18,765 bases of DNA, taken from positions 1,664 to 20,428 of the forward strand of contig DHQK01000139.1 of assembly GCA_002411085.1 (NCBI GenBank), written 5' to 3'. Shown piece after piece: positions 7,901 to 15,747 of this stretch (positions within the stretch are counted from its first letter, which is position 1; each line of letters starts with the position of its first letter). The notes under the pieces are model-generated. The model was not told where the DNA came from. It did not search any database and saw only the letters and a list, made by a program, of their open reading frames with translations. The translations under genes and the position numbers were made by a program. The stretch is from Marinilabilia sp. UBA5340. Its GTDB lineage: Bacteria; Bacteroidota; Bacteroidia; Bacteroidales; Marinilabiliaceae.

Positions 7901-9370
7901 ATGTCATTTCTCAACGACAAACTTACATCAGACGGATTGACTTTTGACGACGTACTTCTTGTTCCTGCCTATTCAGAAGTTTTGCCTCGCGAAGTAGATC
8001 TGTCCACCCGTTTTTCAAAAAACATTATTTTGAAAACTCCGATTGTTTCAGCCGCCATGGATACTGTTACTGAATCGCATCTGGCCATTGCTATCGCCAG
8101 AGAAGGGGGGATAGGGGTGATTCATAAAAACATGACCATTGAGGAGCAGGCCAAGCAGGTGGAAATTGTAAAAAGGGCCGAAAACGGAATGATTTATGAT
8201 CCTGTGACCATTAAGCGCGACAAAACAGTAGCCGATGCACTGGATTTGATGAGTGAATATAAAATCGGAGGAATTCCGGTGGTGGATGAAGAAGGTTATC
8301 TGGTAGGAATTGTGACCAACCGGGATCTTCGTTTTGAACGCAACTTCGACCGCGCTATTGATGAGGTCATGACCTCCGAAAATGTGGTGACGACCAATCA
8401 AACTACTGATTTGGAGAAAGCTGTGGATATTCTGCAACGTCACAAAATAGAGAAACTTCCTGTAGTAGATAACAATAATAAGTTGATAGGGCTTGTCACC
8501 TATAAGGATATTACCAAAGCCAAAGATAAGCCATTGGCCTGCAAAGACAGTAAAGGCCGATTGAGAGTTGCTGCAGGTGTGGGTGTTACCGCCGATACAT
8601 TTGAGCGTATTCAGGCATTGGTCGACGCCAATGTGGATGCCATTGTGATTGATACGGCTCATGGTCATTCAAGAGGTGTTTTGAATACATTGAGAGAAAC
8701 CAAAAAAAGATATCCCGATCTGGAAGTGGTGGTTGGAAATATTGCTACTGCCGAGGCTGCCAGGGATCTTGTTGATGCAGGTGCTGATGGAGTAAAAGTA
8801 GGCATTGGGCCGGGGTCTATTTGTACTACCCGTGTTATTGCCGGGGTAGGAGTTCCTCAGCTTTCAGCTATTTATGAGGTTCACAAGGCACTTAAGGGAA
8901 CCGGTGTTCCCCTGATTGCTGATGGGGGATTGCGTTATAGTGGTGATATTGTGAAAGCCCTGGCTGCCGGTGCTCATTCAGTGATGGCGGGGTCTCTCTT
9001 TGCCGGGGTGGAAGAGTCACCTGGTGAAACCATTATCTATAATGGACGGAAATTTAAAACATACCGGGGTATGGGATCCATTGAAGCAATGCAAAAAGGA
9101 TCCAAGGATCGTTATTTTCAGGATGTTGAAGATGATATTAAAAAACTGGTTCCGGAGGGTATTTCTGCCCGGGTACCTTACAAGGGAACCTTGTATGAAG
9201 TGATTTATCAGTTGATAGGAGGTCTCAGGGCCGGTATGGGTTACTGTGGTGCCTCCAATATTGAAGGATTGCATGGAGCCAGGTTTACCCGTATTACCAA
9301 TGCCGGAGTGATGGAGAGTCATCCGCATGATGTGACCATTACACGTGAAGCTCCCAACTATTCACGTTAA
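7901..9370 (+). CDS. guaB: Inosine-5'-monophosphate dehydrogenase
   Basis: GuaB oxidises IMP to XMP with NAD+, the committed step of GTP synthesis, in the cytoplasm as a tetramer. At 489 residues it has the normal bacterial length. The barrel begins at LTFDDVLLVPAYSEVLP (13-29). Two CBS domains lie near residues 95-205, with KIGGIPVVDEEGYLVGIVTNRD and KLPVVDNNNKLIGLVTYKD. The catalytic loop GPGSICTTR places the nucleophile at C308. The phosphate-binding DGGLRYSGD and AGSLFAG motifs follow, then the mobile flap around EGISARVPYKG (419-429). It stands alone between its own promoter and a strong terminator, divergent from recQ. Nothing is missing. Confidence 0.98.
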   Translation: MSFLNDKLTSDGLTFDDVLLVPAYSEVLPREVDLSTRFSKNIILKTPIVSAAMDTVTESHLAIAIAREGGIGVIHKNMTIEEQAKQVEIVKRAENGMIYDPVTIKRDKTVADALDLMSEYKIGGIPVVDEEGYLVGIVTNRDLRFERNFDRAIDEVMTSENVVTTNQTTDLEKAVDILQRHKIEKLPVVDNNNKLIGLVTYKDITKAKDKPLACKDSKGRLRVAAGVGVTADTFERIQALVDANVDAIVIDTAHGHSRGVLNTLRETKKRYPDLEVVVGNIATAEAARDLVDAGADGVKVGIGPGSICTTRVIAGVGVPQLSAIYEVHKALKGTGVPLIADGGLRYSGDIVKALAAGAHSVMAGSLFAGVEESPGETIIYNGRKFKTYRGMGSIEAMQKGSKDRYFQDVEDDIKKLVPEGISARVPYKGTLYEVIYQLIGGLRAGMGYCGASNIEGLHGARFTRITNAGVMESHPHDVTITREAPNYSR

Positions 9371-9393
9371 GGAATAAAGAGTTTTTATAGTTT

Positions 9394-9433
9394 ACCCGGA
9401 ATAAACGATACCCGTTTTTCCGGGTTGTTTTTT
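9394..9433 (+). terminator. Intrinsic terminator of guaB
   Basis: ACCCGGA (9394-9400) pairs with TCCGGGT (9419-9425). An inner stem AAACG (9403-9407) pairs with CGTTT (9413-9417) around a five-base loop. A T-rich run (9428-9433, six T) follows. It lies 24 bases after the guaB stop and fits a rho-independent terminator. Confidence 0.85.
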
Positions 9434-9440
9434 GACGGGG

Positions 9441-9472
9441 TTTGTCAACCAGCAAACAAACCATTATTTTTG
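9441..9472 (+). promoter_or_regulatory. Promoter of the SurA/OstA-like operon
   Basis: TTTG (9441-9444), 20 bases, then TATTTTTG (9465-9472) is a complete Bacteroidetes vegetative promoter (TTTG-N19-21-TAnnTTTG). It follows the guaB terminator directly. The predicted start near 9480 would leave a leader of more than 200 bases before the gene at 9697, or would place the small ORF at 9545 first on the transcript. Confidence 0.6.
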
Positions 9473-9544
9473 TCATTACATGAAGTCTTAATCTGCTTTT
9501 TTTGAATAATTCAGGTTAAAGTAAATTTTTGAAAGAGACGAGTT

Positions 9545-9688
9545 ATGGATAATCGGGGTGAATCCATTATCCCAATAAATTTGACTAATTTTATACTGAT
9601 GAAACGAGCATTGAGCTTTGATTTGTTATGCCAGCCGCAAAAGGCCATGTGTAAAAGAGTCGTGAGTTCCATCAGACCAATAACTTAA
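9545..9688 (+). CDS. Possible 47-residue ORF of unknown function
   Basis: An ATG at 9545 opens a frame of 47 codons ending with TAA at 9686-9688, eight bases before the lipoprotein gene. The product begins MDNRGESIIPINLTNF and is basic toward the C-terminus, with two cysteines and no signal peptide or membrane segment. It lies downstream of the good promoter at 9441-9472. I recognise no family, and an open frame of this length can arise by chance, so this may be only leader sequence. Confidence 0.2.
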   Translation: MDNRGESIIPINLTNFILMKRALSFDLLCQPQKAMCKRVVSSIRPIT

Positions 9689-9696
9689 TATATTTT

Positions 9697-10563
9697 ATGC
9701 AGATGAAACTGAAAACACTGCTCATTTTATCCCTTTTGGTGGTAGTTACAGCATTGTTGCTTACCTGTGACAGAGCCAAAGAAGAGTTGACCAGTAAGGC
9801 GGTGGTGAAAGTGGGAAGCGAGGTGTTGACAGAGAGTGATCTGAAAGAGGTGCTGCCTCCGGATGTGAACGATGAAGACAGTGCCGCCCTGGCTGATGAA
9901 TATATCAACCGTTGGGTTCGCAATAAGTTGTTTTTGAGACAGGCAGAGTCCAATCTCACAGAGGAGGAGAAGGATGTTAGTCAGATGTTGGATGAATACC
10001 GGACTTCTCTTTTGGTAAATAAATATCAACAAAAGATGCTGGAACAGAAGTATTCTCCGTTGCTTAAAAATGAAGAGATTCAGCAGTATTATGAGCAGAT
10101 GCAGGATAACTTTACATTGCAGGAGAATATTATAAAAGGGCTGATTATGAAAGTACCGCTGGATGCTCCCGGGCAAAATGAAGTGCGGCGCTGGTGTCGC
10201 TCTGCAAGTTCGGAAAGCCTTGTGCAGCTTGAAAATTACAGCCTTCAGAATGCAAGGATGTACAATGTTTTTTTGGACACCTGGGTGCCATTTCAACGCA
10301 TTAATGCAAATTTGCCTGATCCGGTGAGAAATGAGGAACGGTTTTTGAAGTATAATCGCTACTATGAAACCACGGATGATCAGTATCGTTATTTTTTATT
10401 GGTTACGGATTCTCAGTTTATCGGGAGTATAGCTCCTTTGGCTTATGTTGAGGAACGGATAAAGGCCATACTGATGAATAAAAAACGGGGTGAATTCATA
10501 AAAGACCTTGAAAAGCAACTTTATGAAGAAGCTCTTCAACAAAAAAATATAAATTTCTATTAA
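9697..10563 (+). CDS. SurA-like periplasmic chaperone lipoprotein lacking an evident parvulin domain
   Basis: This 288-residue predicted lipoprotein has a hydrophobic leader (7-23) ending in LLLTC, so C24 is the probable lipidation site. Threonine before the cysteine is less usual in a lipobox. The mature part starts with the SurA-type strand and helix KVGSEVLTESDLKEVLP (38-54), then long helices (65-140) like the SurA/PpiC chaperone domain. The expected parvulin signature (GG-[DE]-LG and a terminal FGxHI) is not found in residues 140-250. The C-terminal helix (246-283, charged) resembles the end of SurA. I infer a chaperone without isomerase activity. It precedes surA in the same direction with 62 bases between the chosen starts and stops, and it probably assists outer-membrane protein transport. 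Confidence 0.7.
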   Translation: MQMKLKTLLILSLLVVVTALLLTCDRAKEELTSKAVVKVGSEVLTESDLKEVLPPDVNDEDSAALADEYINRWVRNKLFLRQAESNLTEEEKDVSQMLDEYRTSLLVNKYQQKMLEQKYSPLLKNEEIQQYYEQMQDNFTLQENIIKGLIMKVPLDAPGQNEVRRWCRSASSESLVQLENYSLQNARMYNVFLDTWVPFQRINANLPDPVRNEERFLKYNRYYETTDDQYRYFLLVTDSQFIGSIAPLAYVEERIKAILMNKKRGEFIKDLEKQLYEEALQQKNINFY

Positions 10564-10625
10564 CATAGTTTTAGCCTGGGTTGCTATAATGCTAAAAGGG
10601 CTAACACGTTTTGTTCTACATTTTC

Positions 10626-12005
10626 ATGAAAAAAATATTCCGCATGCAGATTAGTGTCAATTCCGGAAGACTGACTTTCCTGATTTTACTCTTGTTTTCC
10701 TCTTTGTTCGTTCAGGGCCAGAAGAACGTTATTGATCAGGTGGTGGCCGTTGTTGGAGACGAACCTGTGCTTCGTTCAGATATCGAATTCCAGCACCAAC
10801 AGGCATTGATGCAAGGGGTTGACTTTGCCGGAGACATGAAATGCCATATTCTTGAGCAGATGTTAGTGCAGAATCTTTTGTTGGAGCAGGCCAAGATTGA
10901 TAGTATTGAGGTGAGCGAAAACCAGGTGCTGATGACGGTAGACCGTCAGATTAACGAATTTATAAACCGGGCCGGGTCAAGAGAAAAGTTGGAAGAATGG
11001 CTGAATAAATCAATTCTGCGCATTAAGGAGGAACAACGGGAATTGGTCAGAAACCAGATGCTGACTCAGCAAATGCGTTCGGAGATCACTAAGGATATTG
11101 ATGTGACTCCCATGGAGATCAGAAGGTTTTTTCGTGAAACAGATGAAGACAGCCTTCCACGTATGCCGGCCCAGTATGAATATCAGAAGATTGCCATCAC
11201 CCCGAAAATCAGTCAGGATGAGATTGACCGTGTAAAGGGGAGATTGCGTGATTTTCAGAGGCAGGTTCGTGAGGGTAGAGATTTTGCAACCTTGGCAGTT
11301 CTTTATTCCGAAGATCCCAATAGTGCTGCACGCGGTGGGGAATTGGGGCTGACTCCAAGAGCGAACCTTGTTCCTGAGTTCTCGCAGGTGGCATTTAACC
11401 TGCGGGATAAAAATAAGGTATCTAAAATTGTGGAAACCGAGTTTGGATTTCATATTATGCAGCTGGTTGAAAGACAAGGTGACCGCATTAATGTTCGGCA
11501 TATTTTGTTGAAGCCCAAACCGGCTCAGGAAGCCATTGATGAGGCTCGTGAGGTTGCAGATTCACTGGTTTCTTTGATTCGAAAAGATAGTATTTCTTTT
11601 GCAGATGCTGCGCTCAGATTTTCAATGGATAAAGATACCAGAGCCAGTGGTGGTACTGTTATAAATCCACAAACACAATCGACCAAGTTTGAACTGCAGC
11701 AGATTCAACCATCCATTGCCCGACAAGTAGAATCGATGGAAGAAGGTGAGGTTTCGGATCCGTTTTTGATGAAAGATCAACGTTTGGGAACAGATCAGTA
11801 TACTATTGTACGGCTACAAAAGAAAACTCCTCCTCACAGAGCCAATATGATTGATGATTATCAGACAATTAAGAGGCTTCTGGAAAACAAAAAGCAGGAA
11901 GAGACGTTTAAAGAGTGGGTGAGGAAAAAGCAGCACGATACTTATATTTCCATTTCCGGAGAATGGCGAAATTGCGAATTTGAATTCGATGGGTGGTTAA
12001 AATAA
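10626..12005 (+). CDS. surA: Periplasmic peptidyl-prolyl isomerase/chaperone SurA
   Basis: SurA escorts unfolded outer-membrane proteins across the periplasm. From the ATG at 10626 it has 459 residues; a TTG five codons earlier would only lengthen the n-region. A signal peptide (hydrophobic 16-28, probable cut near VQGQ, 29-32) leads into the SurA N-domain VIDQVVAVVGDEPVLRSDIE (35-54) and long helices. Two parvulin-like domains follow. The first (about 183-283) has SEDPNSAARGGELG and TEFGFHIMQL. The second (about 287-400) starts with INVRHILLK and has FSMDKDTRASGG. A C-terminal helix (408-436) ends the chaperone module. The first domain has the better isomerase signature. The next lipoprotein gene begins six bases after the stop, so they are probably cotranscribed. 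Confidence 0.9.
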   Translation: MKKIFRMQISVNSGRLTFLILLLFSSLFVQGQKNVIDQVVAVVGDEPVLRSDIEFQHQQALMQGVDFAGDMKCHILEQMLVQNLLLEQAKIDSIEVSENQVLMTVDRQINEFINRAGSREKLEEWLNKSILRIKEEQRELVRNQMLTQQMRSEITKDIDVTPMEIRRFFRETDEDSLPRMPAQYEYQKIAITPKISQDEIDRVKGRLRDFQRQVREGRDFATLAVLYSEDPNSAARGGELGLTPRANLVPEFSQVAFNLRDKNKVSKIVETEFGFHIMQLVERQGDRINVRHILLKPKPAQEAIDEAREVADSLVSLIRKDSISFADAALRFSMDKDTRASGGTVINPQTQSTKFELQQIQPSIARQVESMEEGEVSDPFLMKDQRLGTDQYTIVRLQKKTPPHRANMIDDYQTIKRLLENKKQEETFKEWVRKKQHDTYISISGEWRNCEFEFDGWLK

Positions 12006-12010
12006 ATTGA

Positions 12011-12970
12011 ATGGGGCGGACTGATTTGTATAGAGGCTTTTTGTTGCTTCTCGGGATTCTGTTAGTGAGCGGATGCGCAAGAGAGGCTTACAATATTTCA
12101 TGGACGGGCGTTGTGGTGGACAAGACTACAGGCAAGCCAGTGAAACATGCCAGCATTTCAGCGGCCTCCTCTTATCAGGTTAATATTGATGAAACGGCTG
12201 AAATGGCCCGTTATGCTGTAAGTGACGAGTATGGTCGTTTTAACATAGCTTTTCAGCGAGGTTTTGGACTCACGGTACGTACCAGTGCCATGGGGTATTT
12301 GAGTGGTCTGGATTACAAGGTTATTCGGAATTCATCTTTGAAGGACACCATTTTTCTATCCCCTCATCCTTTTAATGCCAGTCTGGTGGTGAGAAAAGCA
12401 GAACAAGGTTCTTTTTCATCTGCTGTGCCTTATATTCGTGAAAAAAAAGTTGTTGACAGAAATGGTAATGGTTCCGGAAAATTGGTTAAGTGGGGTTTTG
12501 ATTTTTTGTCGGGAAACAATACCGTTGTTTTAGATAGCGCAGATGTGTGGATAGAGGTCAATAAGAAGACAGGCCGTATTGAATTAAAGTCTTCTGCAAA
12601 TGGTGGTGTTTTTCCTGTGCTTCAGAAAAATAATAGTGATTTTATGACTCATGTTACCAAAGCTCCCGAGTCCGGATACTCAAAAAGTCATGTGCTTACG
12701 GGTGAAGAGGCTGGCTTTTTTGTACTTTGCCGAAATGGAATTAATGTGGCTAAGATGATTCCTGAAGAAAGAGTCTGCATTCTTTCTTATGAAGAGGCGG
12801 ATGGGAGCAGGGTGAAAGAAACCGGTATTCGTTTCGATTATCTTTTTCAGCCTGATCTTCAAAACCGTCTGTATTTTCCTGTTTCTGCCTCATTGCAGAG
12901 GACTGAATCTCCCAGCGAAGCTAAGTTCTCAGGAATTCAGAATGATTATTCTGAAGTTGACAATAACTAA
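12011..12970 (+). CDS. Uncharacterised lipoprotein with carboxypeptidase regulatory-like domain
   Basis: This 319-residue predicted lipoprotein has a leader LLLLGILLVSGC with the lipid-carrying C22. Residues about 31-117 look like a carboxypeptidase-regulatory-like (CNA-B type) beta fold. They begin TGVVVDKTTGKPVKHASISA, with the turn SDEYGRFNIAF and a closing KDTIFLSP, as in many Bacteroidetes surface proteins. The remaining 200 residues are beta-rich and I recognise no family. No catalytic motif is visible. It lies five bases after surA and 38 bases before the OstA-like gene, so it is in the envelope operon and may act in outer-membrane assembly. That role is inference. Confidence 0.65.
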   Translation: MGRTDLYRGFLLLLGILLVSGCAREAYNISWTGVVVDKTTGKPVKHASISAASSYQVNIDETAEMARYAVSDEYGRFNIAFQRGFGLTVRTSAMGYLSGLDYKVIRNSSLKDTIFLSPHPFNASLVVRKAEQGSFSSAVPYIREKKVVDRNGNGSGKLVKWGFDFLSGNNTVVLDSADVWIEVNKKTGRIELKSSANGGVFPVLQKNNSDFMTHVTKAPESGYSKSHVLTGEEAGFFVLCRNGINVAKMIPEERVCILSYEEADGSRVKETGIRFDYLFQPDLQNRLYFPVSASLQRTESPSEAKFSGIQNDYSEVDNN

Positions 12971-13008
12971 TTTATGTAGTCTATCTTTTATCACTTTCCT
13001 TCGGACGT

Positions 13009-14589
13009 ATGGATTTTCTAAAAAAATTACTTGTTCTTTCTTTTATTTTTCTTTTGTCGCATGTTGTTTTCGGGCAGCAGGGGCAGCGTGGAAAAGGCAC
13101 TATTCTTATCGAATATGCTGATTTTTTGGAAGGAGCAGAGAAAAGACTTGGGAAAAATGTGCAGGCGCTTAAAGGAAATGTAAAAATGCGTCATCACAAC
13201 ACCCGTATGTTTTGTGACAGTGCCATAATTTTCAGAGATTCAAATAGAGTCGAAGCCTTTGGTTCTATTCATATTATTCAAAATGACACGATAGATTTGT
13301 ATGGAGACAAACTTCAATACGATGGTAATGAAGAAATAGCAAAAGTCAGGGAGAATGTGCGTTTGGTGAATAAAAATGTGGTGTTGACAACGCATCATTT
13401 GGATTATGACCGGCGTGATGATGTGGCTTACTATTTCAATGGTGGGAAAATTGTGGATGAAAACAACGAGCTGATTAGCACACTAGGCTTTTATTACCCA
13501 CGCACAGGAGAGGTGAATTTCAAGGACAGTGTCGTGCTTACCAATCCTGAATATAAAATGTATAGTGATACTCTTAAGTACTATACGCCCACTGAGATTG
13601 TTGAAATTGTAGGCCCTACAGATATTGTCAGTGATCAAAACACCATATACTCTGAGCTCGGGTTTTATGATACCAAGAAGGACGAAGCCAGACTTCTGAA
13701 GAATAATTATATCGATGGAGGGGAGCAAACACTCAGAGGTGATACCATTTATTATGATCGAAAGAATGGTCTTGGCGAGGTGTTTTCTGCTATGGCGCTG
13801 GAAGATACAGCCAACAATGTAATTATTACCGGGAATTACGGTTATTACAACGAATTGACTGAGAGGGCGATGGCTACCAGAAAGGCAGTTCTGAAGCAGG
13901 TATACGGAAGGGATACGCTTTTTCTGCATGCAGATACCCTTCGTGCTGATCCGGTGGAAGATGATCCGGAGAATAAAATTGTCCGTGCCTTTCATCATGT
14001 TCAGTTTTTCAGGCATGATCTTCAAGGGCGTTGTGATTCCATGGTCTATGATTTCCGCGACAGCACCAATACTTTTTATCATGATCCGGTGATTTGGGCG
14101 CAGGGAAATCAGATGACAGCAGGAACAATCAAATTATTCACCAGAAACAGGGCTCTCTATAAAGCTGAGATGATTGATAACGCTTTTCTTATAGCTCCGG
14201 AAGATACGATTCATTATAACCAGATTAAAGGCAAACTCATGACAGGATATTTCCGGGAGAATCAACTTTTTAAAATTGATGTGGATGGGAATGGACAAAC
14301 TGTTTATTATCCTAAAGACAGAGAATACGTAATCGGTGTTAACCGGGCAGAAAGCAGTAGCCTGACGATCTTTCTGAAGGAGCGAAAAGTGGAAAGCATA
14401 GTATTGCGAACGCAGCCTGCCGGCAATATGAATCCACCTTTGGTATTGGCGCCTGAGGATACCAAGCTGGAAGGTTTTGTCTGGCTTGAGGAGTATCAAC
14501 CAAAAAAATACGAGGACATCTTTGATTTTAAAAAGATGGAGATTGAAGTAAAACGGACAGACTACAGCGGATATAAATTTGATAAGTAA
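13009..14589 (+). CDS. OstA/LptA-like LPS transport protein
   Basis: The 526-residue product has a signal peptide (MDFLKKLLVLSFIFLLSHVV, probable cut near FGQ at 21-23) and a long beta-rich body. Repeated short strands such as ALKGNVKMRH, VEAFGSIHII and LYGDKLQYDG resemble the stacked beta-jellyroll of LptA/OstA, and this fits the large OstA-like family of Bacteroidetes. The established role of the fold is to bind and bridge lipopolysaccharide across the periplasm. The protein is about three times as long as E. coli LptA, which is normal for this version. It is the last gene of the surA operon, followed by a terminator at 14686. No LptC, LptB or LptD gene is in the window. Confidence 0.82.
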   Translation: MDFLKKLLVLSFIFLLSHVVFGQQGQRGKGTILIEYADFLEGAEKRLGKNVQALKGNVKMRHHNTRMFCDSAIIFRDSNRVEAFGSIHIIQNDTIDLYGDKLQYDGNEEIAKVRENVRLVNKNVVLTTHHLDYDRRDDVAYYFNGGKIVDENNELISTLGFYYPRTGEVNFKDSVVLTNPEYKMYSDTLKYYTPTEIVEIVGPTDIVSDQNTIYSELGFYDTKKDEARLLKNNYIDGGEQTLRGDTIYYDRKNGLGEVFSAMALEDTANNVIITGNYGYYNELTERAMATRKAVLKQVYGRDTLFLHADTLRADPVEDDPENKIVRAFHHVQFFRHDLQGRCDSMVYDFRDSTNTFYHDPVIWAQGNQMTAGTIKLFTRNRALYKAEMIDNAFLIAPEDTIHYNQIKGKLMTGYFRENQLFKIDVDGNGQTVYYPKDREYVIGVNRAESSSLTIFLKERKVESIVLRTQPAGNMNPPLVLAPEDTKLEGFVWLEEYQPKKYEDIFDFKKMEIEVKRTDYSGYKFDK

Positions 14590-14685
14590 AATGAGGGGAA
14601 TGGCCCCAATTCATAGTTTGTGTTTCGTTTGTTATTTAGATTGCAGTGAGGGAGTCGTGGTGATGCAATATTGCATATAAGTCAA

Positions 14686-14723
14686 AAAAATTGAAGGGGT
14701 CTGCAAAGACCCCTTCAATTTTT
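14686..14723. terminator. Bidirectional intrinsic terminator
   Basis: TTGAAGGGGTCT (14691-14702), a GCAA loop, and AGACCCCTTCAA (14707-14718) form a perfect 12-base stem. Five A on the left and five T on the right extend it to 17 pairs and supply a U-run on either strand. It lies between the convergent OstA-like gene and the DUF2795 gene, so it can end both transcripts. The loop is of the GNRA type (GCAA). Confidence 0.88.
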
Positions 14724-14845
14724 CTCCGAATGGAATATTACTATTCAGCCTGTCTGTCATTAAAATTTTTTCAATGCACAGAACATTTGACCGATAGGAT
14801 ATTGCCAATCGTCAAAGTCCATGCATCTTACCAGGGGCGAAAGTA

Positions 14846-15067
14846 TTAATACTCGTCCTCATTGAAGAAGAAATCGTCCTTGCTGGGATAGTCAGGCCAG
14901 ATATCTTCTATACTTTCATAAACTTCCCCTTCATCTTCAATTTCCTGAAGGTTTTCGATTACTTCAAGTGGTGCTCCGGATCGAATCGCAAAGTCGATTA
15001 ATTCATCTTTGGTGGCAGGCCAGGGAGCATCTTCTAATTTAGAAGCCAATTCAAGAGTCCAATACAT
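14846..15067 (-). CDS. Small DUF2795 domain protein
   Basis: This 73-residue acidic protein begins MYWTLELASKLEDAPWPATK. The segment WPATKDELIDFAIRSGAPLEVIENL (16-40) matches the DUF2795 pattern. The tail is rich in Glu, Asp and aromatic residues (IEDIWPDYPSKDDFFF, 53-68). There is no signal peptide or membrane segment. I recall near-identical short proteins across Bacteroidetes, but their function is unknown. It follows the adenosyltransferase gene by 81 bases, has its own candidate promoter, and is ended by the bidirectional terminator. Confidence 0.85.
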   Translation of the reverse strand: MYWTLELASKLEDAPWPATKDELIDFAIRSGAPLEVIENLQEIEDEGEVYESIEDIWPDYPSKDDFFFNEDEY

Positions 15068-15124
15068 ACGAATAACAATTTAACTCTTAATAATATTTTG
15101 TTTTTTATTACTGCTGATTTTCTG

Positions 15125-15154
15125 CGAAATTAGAAAAAAAAAACAATCTTACAA
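15125..15154 (-). promoter_or_regulatory. Candidate promoter of the DUF2795 gene
   Basis: On the minus strand TTG (15154-15152) is followed after 19 bases, including a run of ten T, by TAATTTCG (15132-15125). The latter differs from TAnnTTTG at one base. The -33 element overlaps the end of the adenosyltransferase gene. The leader would be about 50 bases. Confidence 0.35.
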
Positions 15155-15709
15155 CTTAGGCTTCCATGGAATTTCATTATTCTTATGAAAATTTGATAAA
15201 TATCTGGCTAACACGAAGAAATAATCTGACAAACGGTTCAGGTATCTTATGACCCATGTGGCTACTTCTGTTTTTTGGGCCATTTCATTGACACGTCGTT
15301 CTGCTCTGCGACAAATTGTTCGGGCAATGTGGGCATAAGTGGGAGCGGGATGTCCACCCGGAAGGATGAAGTTTTTCAACGGGGGGAGTGATTCCTCCAT
15401 TTTGTCCATTTCTTTTTCCAGAACTTCTATTTCCGATTCATCGCAATTAAGCCTGGATCTGAGATCCGACATTGTGTCATCTGTTGCCAGATAGGCTCCA
15501 ATCTTGAAAAGCTGGTCCTGAATGCGGATGATATTTTCATTAATAAAAGATTCATTCGGCCAGGAGCGAATCATACCAATATGTGCATTTAATTCATCAA
15601 CGGTACCATAAGCTTCCAGCCTGTAGTGATGTTTTTCCACGCGTGTGCCGCCGATAAGACTGGTTTTTCCTTTATCTCCTGTTTTGGTATAGACTTGACT
15701 TTTTGCCAT
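15149..15709 (-). CDS. Cob(I)alamin adenosyltransferase, PduO type
   Basis: PduO-type enzymes transfer the adenosyl group of ATP to cob(I)alamin, making coenzyme B12 for radical mutases and similar enzymes. At 186 residues the protein has the usual single-domain length. The N-terminal ATP-binding motif is YTKTGDKGKTSLIGG (7-21). FILPGGHP (114-121) and HIARTICRRAERR (127-139) follow, then YLNRLSDYFFVLARY (156-170), which carries the conserved Arg/Asp pair of the active site. It is cytoplasmic. No other cobalamin gene lies in the window, so it is a salvage or housekeeping enzyme rather than part of a pathway cluster. The ATG at 15709 gives the usual start. Confidence 0.93.
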   Translation of the reverse strand: MAKSQVYTKTGDKGKTSLIGGTRVEKHHYRLEAYGTVDELNAHIGMIRSWPNESFINENIIRIQDQLFKIGAYLATDDTMSDLRSRLNCDESEIEVLEKEMDKMEESLPPLKNFILPGGHPAPTYAHIARTICRRAERRVNEMAQKTEVATWVIRYLNRLSDYFFVLARYLSNFHKNNEIPWKPKL

Positions 15710-15739
15710 TCTTTAAATCATTTTGGTTTTGTAGGGTAA

Positions 15740-15747
15740 CAAAGATA
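15740..15747 (-). promoter_or_regulatory. Candidate -7 box for the adenosyltransferase gene
   Basis: TATCTTTG on the minus strand is an exact TAnnTTTG match, about 30 bases upstream of the ATG. The -33 region lacks a clear TTTG. I see no cobalamin riboswitch features in the short leader. Confidence 0.45.

Noticed and set aside
8048..8668. 206-codon open frame antisense to guaB
   Set aside because: It lies wholly opposite a perfectly conserved enzyme gene, and its product is rich in His, Ile and Asn with no recognisable domain; it is a shadow frame.
10569..10597. Inverted repeat TTTTAGC/GCTAAAA between the two SurA-like genes
   Set aside because: Seven mostly A/T pairs with a 15-base loop is too weak to call a terminator or regulatory hairpin.
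10611..10625. Upstream TTG start for surA
   Set aside because: The ATG five codons later gives a normal lysine-rich signal-peptide start; the extension adds only hydrophobic residues.
13483..14082. 199-codon frame antisense to the OstA-like gene
   Set aside because: It mirrors the coding bias of the sense gene and has no domain or independent promoter.
14663..14676. Perfect 14-bp palindrome ATGCAATATTGCAT after the OstA-like gene
   Set aside because: It is short, A/T-rich, in a convergent gap with no promoter nearby, and single copy as far as I can see.
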